The translations under genes and the position numbers were made by a program. Shown here piece by piece: positions 59,001 through 64,000 of a stretch of DNA of 64,000 nucleotides; within the stretch, counting starts at the first letter, position 1, and the number at the start of each line of letters is the position of its first letter. Under the pieces are notes generated by a model. That model was not told the DNA's origin. It made no database searches and saw only the letters and a list, made by a program, of their open reading frames with translations. The stretch spans positions 26,310,642 through 26,374,641 of the forward strand of contig NC_089722.1 in the NCBI RefSeq assembly GCF_035083965.1, read 5' to 3'. The DNA comes from Branchiostoma lanceolatum. Lineage: Eukaryota; Chordata; Leptocardii; Amphioxiformes; Branchiostomatidae.

Positions 59001-61447
59001 GAACGACATTCATACCGAGTTTTCGGGCAGCGTCATCCGAGGCAACAGTGTGGATGGTAAACAATCTGTTTTAGTTTCAGGATGCATTTCTACCCTCTAA
59101 AATATACGTACAAGTTAGCATGAAAGTTCATCTGAGTTGGTAACATACATAATGAGAAATAGACAGTTGTCCAACTTCAACAATTTCACTCAACGGATCC
59201 GGAGTTTTCGACCGAATCATTCGGTGTTAATTGTTCATCAGCTATTTGGACAACAGTTTCTCTCGTTATACACGTACAAGTTATTCCAATACCCTTTAAC
59301 AACAATACAGTTTTAGCAAGTTTTAAGCAGTTATTTTGCAAACCTTCGTATTTTCATCATACAGGAAAAGTCGAGTGCGCCTACGACAGCAACACCGTGG
59401 TGACAGGGAAACGCTTCAGTGCGCTGATGGGCTCCATATTTGGCAGAAGGAGCAGCGGCCAGTTCGAGTTCAACTTCGATTTCTACACGGACAACACCTT
59501 CAGGTGAGCATCCTACTAAGGCGACGCGTAGGCACGAAAAAGTGTTAGAATAACCATTTGCGTTGTGAAAATCTGGAAAATGAAAACATCCCTTTTTGGG
59601 TTTATAAGAAAAAAAATCCTTCTAGTTTTAGTCTATTGTCTCGATGAATTGCCTGAAAGTATTGATAAGCTCTATGAAAGTACCGTCTCTTAAATCGTAT
59701 ACATGTAATTACAGCTTTGCGATTTGTTTTGACCTTGGGTGAATGATGTCGACCGCCGCCATGTTTGTTCTGACCTTCAATACCTTTCCTGTTTGTGCAT
59801 CTAGCACTGCCTTCACCAGCTACCCCGTGTCGTACCATCCTAATGAAGAGATGTTCATCGGGGTCCACCTGGTCTCGGACAGCACCGATCTCGTGCTGTT
59901 TGCGGACAACTGCAGGGCGACAGCCGGGGCTGAATGGGACAGCACGCCAAGCTACACCATCCGTGAGAACGGGTGCGTACTTTTGAGGGTTAATAAACCA
60001 TAACTTTATCCATTAAAGGTCTAAGCCATTGACTATGAGTGGTGGCAGTTCCTCAGTTGTACGCTTGGAGGCGTTCGCTCACGATCATCCCCACAAACAC
60101 GCGAGACTGTATTCACGTCACTTTGGATGCGCAGACATGATTGATTCTGATCGTTAACCTGAACGAAATTTATTTCGATCACTAAACAGGTTGGGTGCCA
60201 TGTGATATTACAAAAATGACTAAACGTTCCTTCGTTTCTGTTTAGCTGTAACGTGGATCCCCTCCTGACCTGGTATGAACCCGCGGACGCTGGCCGAGCT
60301 GCGCGCGAGGAGAACTTTGGCATCGTGGTTTTCCGCTTCCAGCAGCAGTCAACGGTACGTTTCTTCTGCCATGTAGTGAAACGACTTGCTATGTAGCGAA
60401 ACGACTTGCCATGTAGCGAACTAGCCATGTAGCAAACGACAAATGTGTCTCCCCACTCTGAGTCCCCAGCATTAGTTATCGAGTATCGAGTAGAAGAAAC
60501 GCAAGTCCCTTTTGATTTCCAAAACGGAGACTTGTAGTTTGACGAACACAACTGTATACATGTTATACTGTACTTGTAAGACGTTACAGGTGGTTTTTAC
60601 GCTTGTTACGGAATATAGTATAGTATAAGATAAACAAGCTCACGTTTAACACATTTGGAGCTATCCCTTTCCGTCAGGCACGCTTGACACGACGCCAAGT
60701 AGAAAAATTAGTTTTTACACGAGGCTTTATGTGGAACTATGCGTTATATTCTCCACACAGCTGTATATCCACTGTGAGGTTGTGGTGTGTGCGGCAGCCG
60801 ATGCCAGTTCTTACTGCGCCACCGCTCCCACCCTTTGTGCCGCCGGGAGGAAGAGAAGGGACTCCGACGTGGTGGACAAAGAACACCGCTTCGAGGTGAC
60901 CAGCGGCCCGGTCAAGATCATCAGGGACGACTGGGGGCAGTCAAAGAAAGGCCAAGGTAACTACTCGTAATCTATAACTGTGCACCCCCTAGCGATACGT
61001 AGAGGAACTACTGCATAAGGTACTCGCTTAGACAAGGTCGAAACCACAATGTATGGTAATCTTTATGGCTACAATGTCGCTATCTTATTACACCAGTCAT
61101 GTATAAGATATTTAGCGGCTAGTCATTATTTTCAATATCCTGGTCAGTACATTGTCAAAGATCGACAGAGCTGCTATTAAATTTCGTCTGTAGTGGAAGT
61201 GGTCGCAACTCAGTATGGGTAAAGTCTCATTTTTTGATAGCCTTGTTTACTTATTGTTGCAGCCAACAACAACTGGAAGGAGACGTTTTCCGCGGTTGTT
61301 TCCCCTCCGGTGCTCGGTGTCCTCATGGTGTGTCTCGGGGTCATCTTCCTGTCGGCTGCGGTGTCGTGCTACTACCTCCGCCGCTACCAACAGCTCTACG
61401 CAACGGTGTTCGAGACCGACCACTTGAAACCTTCAATTCTCTCGTAG
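53068..61447 (+). CDS. Type I membrane protein with HFRGG-type ectodomain and ZP domain
   Basis: 18 coding exons: 53068-53196, 53342-53503, 53720-53820, 54168-54323, 54543-54693, 55265-55442, 55802-55940, 56285-56478, 56897-57012, 57257-57572, 57951-58093, 58670-58807, 58975-59056, 59365-59503, 59805-59972, 60246-60354, 60761-60956 and 61263-61447. All junctions are GT-AG and the phases close, giving 933 residues. Order: signal peptide 1-23; HFRGGTISW at 25-33, opening a Cys-rich ectodomain with YESCCW (132-137), DVDGD (202-206, possible Ca2+ site) and repeated TWTP/CRF motifs to about 425; a second domain about 435-540; a Thr/Pro linker with PGATPGATP; a ZP domain about 586-835 with four ZP-N and six ZP-C cysteines; furin-type RKRR (837-840) followed by a EVTSGPVKI hydrophobic patch; a membrane helix about 888-910; a short basic tail. 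ZP modules polymerise after cleavage at such sites. The start at 53068 was preferred over in-frame Met at 53017 because it opens the signal peptide and TTTCGTAG just before it may be an acceptor. Confidence 0.9.
54740..54908. mobile_element. Mutator-like MITE with 10-bp target duplication
   Basis: A 169-bp element in ZP-gene intron 5. It is flanked on both sides by GTCAAACGAA (54730-54739 and 54909-54918). The ends form inverted repeats of roughly 55 bp containing CATTCGTTGATTCGAGTACG / AATTCGTAGATTCGAGTGCG and CAGTGTCAAAGGTGAA. Long TIRs with 9-11 bp duplications fit Mutator-like elements. Confidence 0.85.
55648..55693. promoter_or_regulatory. Cluster of three TCTCGCGA motifs
   Basis: TCTCGCGAGA at 55648-55657 and TCTCGCGA at 55663-55670 and 55686-55693, all in intron 6 of the ZP gene. 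TCTCGCGAGA is a known CpG promoter motif bound by BANP and implicated for ZBTB33 in vertebrates. Whether it is active here is inference. Confidence 0.45.
56482..56654. mobile_element. CTGTA-ended MITE, copy 3, at the splice donor of ZP intron 8
   Basis: The ends are CTGTAAATGCATTTAAGTTC and, in reverse complement, CTGTAAATGCAGAAATGTTC, with TA on both sides (56480-56481 and 56655-56656). The left TA is part of the intron 8 donor: exon 8 ends at 56478 and the intron begins GGTACTG when read from the last exon base, so the element starts at intron position +4. Related copies are at 1784-2033 and 11876-12076. Confidence 0.88.
57692..57790. repeat. Diverged relative of the 37611-37752 foldback family
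   Basis: AACCTGGTCACCAG, GCTGCAGGTTGAGTTTCC, GTTAGCTTCTA, ATGGACAACTAAGCCCGCC and CGGTGATTTTT occur in the same order as the reverse complement of the right arm and flank of 37611-37752. It lies in ZP intron 10. Confidence 0.5.
58353..58389. repeat. (AGCAT/AGCGT)n pentamer microsatellite
   Basis: Seven units of TAGCA or TAGCG in ZP intron 11. Confidence 0.9.
60369..60440. repeat. Short tandem repeat, CATGTAGCGAAACGACTTG-like unit
   Basis: Four irregular copies of a 19-20 bp unit immediately after the exon 16 donor of the ZP gene. Confidence 0.8.
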
Positions 61448-62610
61448 AGAGAGTTTAGAGTATCGTTATATAACGTGCGAACAATACCTGCGCCTCTCTT
61501 GTATTTTGGTGAACTCGCTTTACTTGCAGTGCCAGTGATCTGAAATATTACAAGAAATTAAATTGTCCACATAATAAATGTCACATATTTGAATATTCAA
61601 AGGCATCTTCGTCGTTTGTTGATGAATTTATGTGATGAACATCTATGGATTCAAATATTGGAAGAGTTACATGTATTTATGACAAGATAATATCAATAAA
61701 TGGACATGGAATTTGATCCACGTTTCTCTACTTTACTTGCTTTTTATGAGTTTGCTGAGAAGCAGTGCTGATCGTATACGTTGTGAGCTCTGTTCCTCCT
61801 CAGATAGTTAAAGGGGTAACATGTAGACCCACCATACAATTCCGGAAATATGCCCCCAGTGATTAAATTCTATCAAACCCGTCCAAGACACGCTTCATTT
61901 GCAGGGTACTGATGTCTATTCTTTACTTACCAAAATATCAACCGTCTTTTATATTCAGCCTTGAGGACCCACGGAAATCTACCGATCTATACTTACAGCT
62001 TCAGATGAAACAGATAAATGTAATGTTTCTGGTATTCCCTCACTTTCCATACTTGGGAACGAATGAGAGTAAGATAAGAACTTTAAAATCAATCACATAG
62101 ATCAAGTTACATTGTTTTATTTGCCTAGGTCATGAGAATACGTGTTTGCCAAGCATGCCTACATTTGTTGCAACACGCCACTACTACACTTTGAAAAATA
62201 CTTTTTGTATCAAACATTAACGAGGCATTTGAATGGCATTGTCAACAAAAGCGTCATTGACATAACTTTGTACTTTCATACATATCTAAATGGTACAAGA
62301 CTACACATATTTGGAGAAAAGTTTTATCTGTTGGTCAACGTCAAACCATTTTGCAATTTTTTTCTAAAAAAACAACTTTTCAACCGACATGAAGAAAAAT
62401 TCTCCTGATGTCACGTTTTCGGAAAGTCACGTGACAGAATTGCTTTGGTCAGAAGACCTGACGAAGACCGAGGAATATGGTCGAGAATTTGCATGGAGAG
62501 TAATTTTCTTTGTGTTCATGATCAGCTTGAAAGTTTTCTGAAAATCTTTGCAAGACTTCATATTGCGTCACAGGACAGTGAACTTTTAATGTTAAAGTCT
62601 ATGTTGTTGA
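61448..62610. other. Tail-to-tail spacer between the ZP and ELMO genes
   Basis: Contains the 3' untranslated regions of both genes and no repeats or reading frames that I can identify. A minus-strand AATAAA at 62116-62121 is a candidate ELMO polyadenylation signal. Confidence 0.6.
61573..61578 (+). promoter_or_regulatory. Candidate polyadenylation signal of the ZP gene
   Basis: AATAAA 126 nt after the stop codon, preceded by ATTAAA at 61556-61561. A further AATAAA lies near 61695. Confidence 0.55.
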
Positions 62611-63159
62611 TTATTCGCAACTGAAGTTATAGTCCTTCGGATCTTCTGGGATTGGCGGTGGCTGGTTGGGCACGGGGATTCCCTCAGTGTCCAGCAGGGC
62701 CAGCTTCATCTCCATACCAAGAAGGATCTCCATGTCCTTCTGCGCAAGCTCTGACGTCATATCCTGTTCGAGAAGTGCCCGAATACCGTCCGTCCACAAG
62801 TCATAGACGTAGTCATTTGGCGCCAAAAAGTTCAAAGACCCCTCGGGATCGTAAAGGACTGAAAAGGCGAGCGGCGCTAGGCTCTCCTTTTTCTCTTTCT
62901 TTCCTTCTTTCATGATATGAGGACACTCCTTACCAACAGCTAGTCCCTTGATGTCGGAAACAGGTAGCATTTCCGGTAGCATTTCTACCGGAAGTGGAGG
63001 TTTTGCTGAGTCGGGGACGTCGCCCCAGTGTAGGCACTTGTGGTTAGGCGCTAGACGGCAGTACCAAAACTTGTCCTTGGACCTTCTAGTCGTGACCTTG
63101 TTGAATATCGTCCCCTCGACCAAGGCGTTGAGGCGATGTTTTCTGACTAAGTCCAAAAC
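62611..63159 (-). CDS. ELMO: ELMO engulfment and cell motility protein, last coding exon
   Basis: The terminal exon runs from an acceptor (TGTCCAG before 63159) to TAA at 62611-62613 and encodes 182 residues in phase 0. ELMO proteins bind DOCK-family exchange factors to activate Rac in cell engulfment and migration. The exon covers the PH domain and C-terminal tail: RLNALVEGT.F, DKFWYCRLAPNHK.LHWGD, LPVSDIKGL.VGKECPH, LAFSVLYDPEGSLNFLAPND, LWTDGIRALL, a helix with LLGMEMKLALLD, and a proline motif PNQPPPIPEDP that in mammals contacts the DOCK SH3 domain. Vertebrates have ELMO1, 2 and 3; the paralogue is not assigned. The upstream exons lie beyond the right edge. Confidence 0.95.
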   Translation of the reverse strand, partial: VLDLVRKHRLNALVEGTIFNKVTTRRSKDKFWYCRLAPNHKCLHWGDVPDSAKPPLPVEMLPEMLPVSDIKGLAVGKECPHIMKEGKKEKKESLAPLAFSVLYDPEGSLNFLAPNDYVYDLWTDGIRALLEQDMTSELAQKDMEILLGMEMKLALLDTEGIPVPNQPPPIPEDPKDYNFSCE

Positions 63160-64000
63160 CTGGACAGACAAGACGTTTAATTAAGTTATAAGAAAAAACA
63201 CATTAGTTGTAATGCAGTCGACATCATCTAAAAGTAAGGCGTTTTTTTAGTGTTAGAAAATTAGAACACAAGCATTCCCATATCTCTCTTTCTTAATTCG
63301 ATTAAGTGTACTTCAATATTCACTAAACCTTAAGTCCGATACTTCCGAAACATTTGCATTAAAAGCTTACGTTCCTAAGGCGTCGCCAAAAAGGATACCG
63401 AATCGATGTCGTTGAGAGAGTGAATTTCATGTGCCCTTGTTTCTATCATAAGTAGGTGCTACAATACCAACCCTGTCCTACAACAGTAATGAACCGCCCC
63501 CGTTCAACATGGAGTGGCACAGCAGTTCATTCATTAAAGGTTTGTCAGGCAGAACCAATGAACTGATGGATTCATCAAAATGACAAAAGCAAAGGTCAGC
63601 CTCTTAAAAAGAATGGTCCCGGCCCATGGACCACGATGTCGATCTAATTTTTCAGGTTCTTCTTTTGTTGTAGCCGTCTCATAATGCGACCGGAATACAT
63701 AATTACTGAGAACGACACACGGTGGAAAAGAAGAGAAAATGATTTCCATCGATTTTATTCGGTAGAGCAATTTGTTGTTACGTGCCTTGTGTTGTATACT
63801 GTTTGAAGCGCATTTGATCACAAAATTTAACATAGCGAAGGCAAAGCTTATCTCAGGTATTTGTAGTGTACGTCAAAAGAAGACCAGCTGCGTACGTTTA
63901 TTATTGTATACCTACGGCTGGATTTCCCCCCAAAAAATGGTGACGGTTTTTATCCATTTTCTAGCTCTGACTCTGAGCGACACTTTCACAAAATACTCGA
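63160..64000 (-). other. ELMO intron, incomplete at right edge
   Basis: No further ELMO exon was recognised before the window ends. A minus-strand reading frame at 63534-63833 has no family features. Confidence 0.6.

Overview
The window looks like intron-rich invertebrate chordate DNA, most likely amphioxus (Branchiostoma). This is inferred from the deuterostome-type gene set with vertebrate-like intron phases, and from an HFRGG-type ectodomain family that I recall as abundant in amphioxus. No species marker was seen, and there are no bacterial operons, CRISPR arrays, rRNA or recognisable tRNA genes.

Five protein-coding genes were reconstructed exon by exon from splice sites, reading frame and family motifs. 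From left to right: (1) a minus-strand SARM1 orthologue, of which three 5' coding exons lie between 6419 and 13296; its second SAM and TIR exons are not in the window. (2) A complete minus-strand 4-hydroxyphenylpyruvate dioxygenase (HPD), 14 coding exons, 15871-26151, predicted 382 residues, with a full-length RTE-like retrotransposon ORF in its third intron. (3) A complete minus-strand secreted matrix metalloproteinase of the MMP28 (epilysin) type, 9 coding exons, 30240-49255, predicted 523 residues, with a first intron of about 12.8 kb full of repeats. (4) Divergent from it, a plus-strand gene for a single-pass membrane protein of 933 predicted residues, 18 coding exons, 53068-61447: signal peptide, HFRGG-type ectodomain, Thr/Pro-rich linker, zona pellucida (ZP) domain, furin-type site, transmembrane helix. 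(5) Tail-to-tail with it, the last coding exon of a minus-strand ELMO gene (62611-63159), which continues past the right edge.

The rest is introns and spacers carrying many non-autonomous DNA transposons: a hAT element with an 8-bp target duplication, a pogo/Tigger-like element with a TA duplication, a Mutator-like element with a 10-bp duplication, a CTGTA-ended TA-flanked MITE family with three members, and several foldback or dispersed families. A tandem array of about 11 units of 117-127 bp with octamer-like motifs fills part of the spacer between the metalloproteinase and ZP genes, and the Tigger-like element has inserted into it.

The five genes do not form an obvious pathway: SARM1 acts in NAD+ metabolism and axon degeneration, HPD in tyrosine breakdown, the MMP in extracellular proteolysis, the ZP protein at the cell surface or matrix, and ELMO in Rac activation. 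The least described item is the HFRGG plus ZP membrane protein. Coordinates of coding exons come from manual splice-site reading; untranslated regions are mostly not determined.
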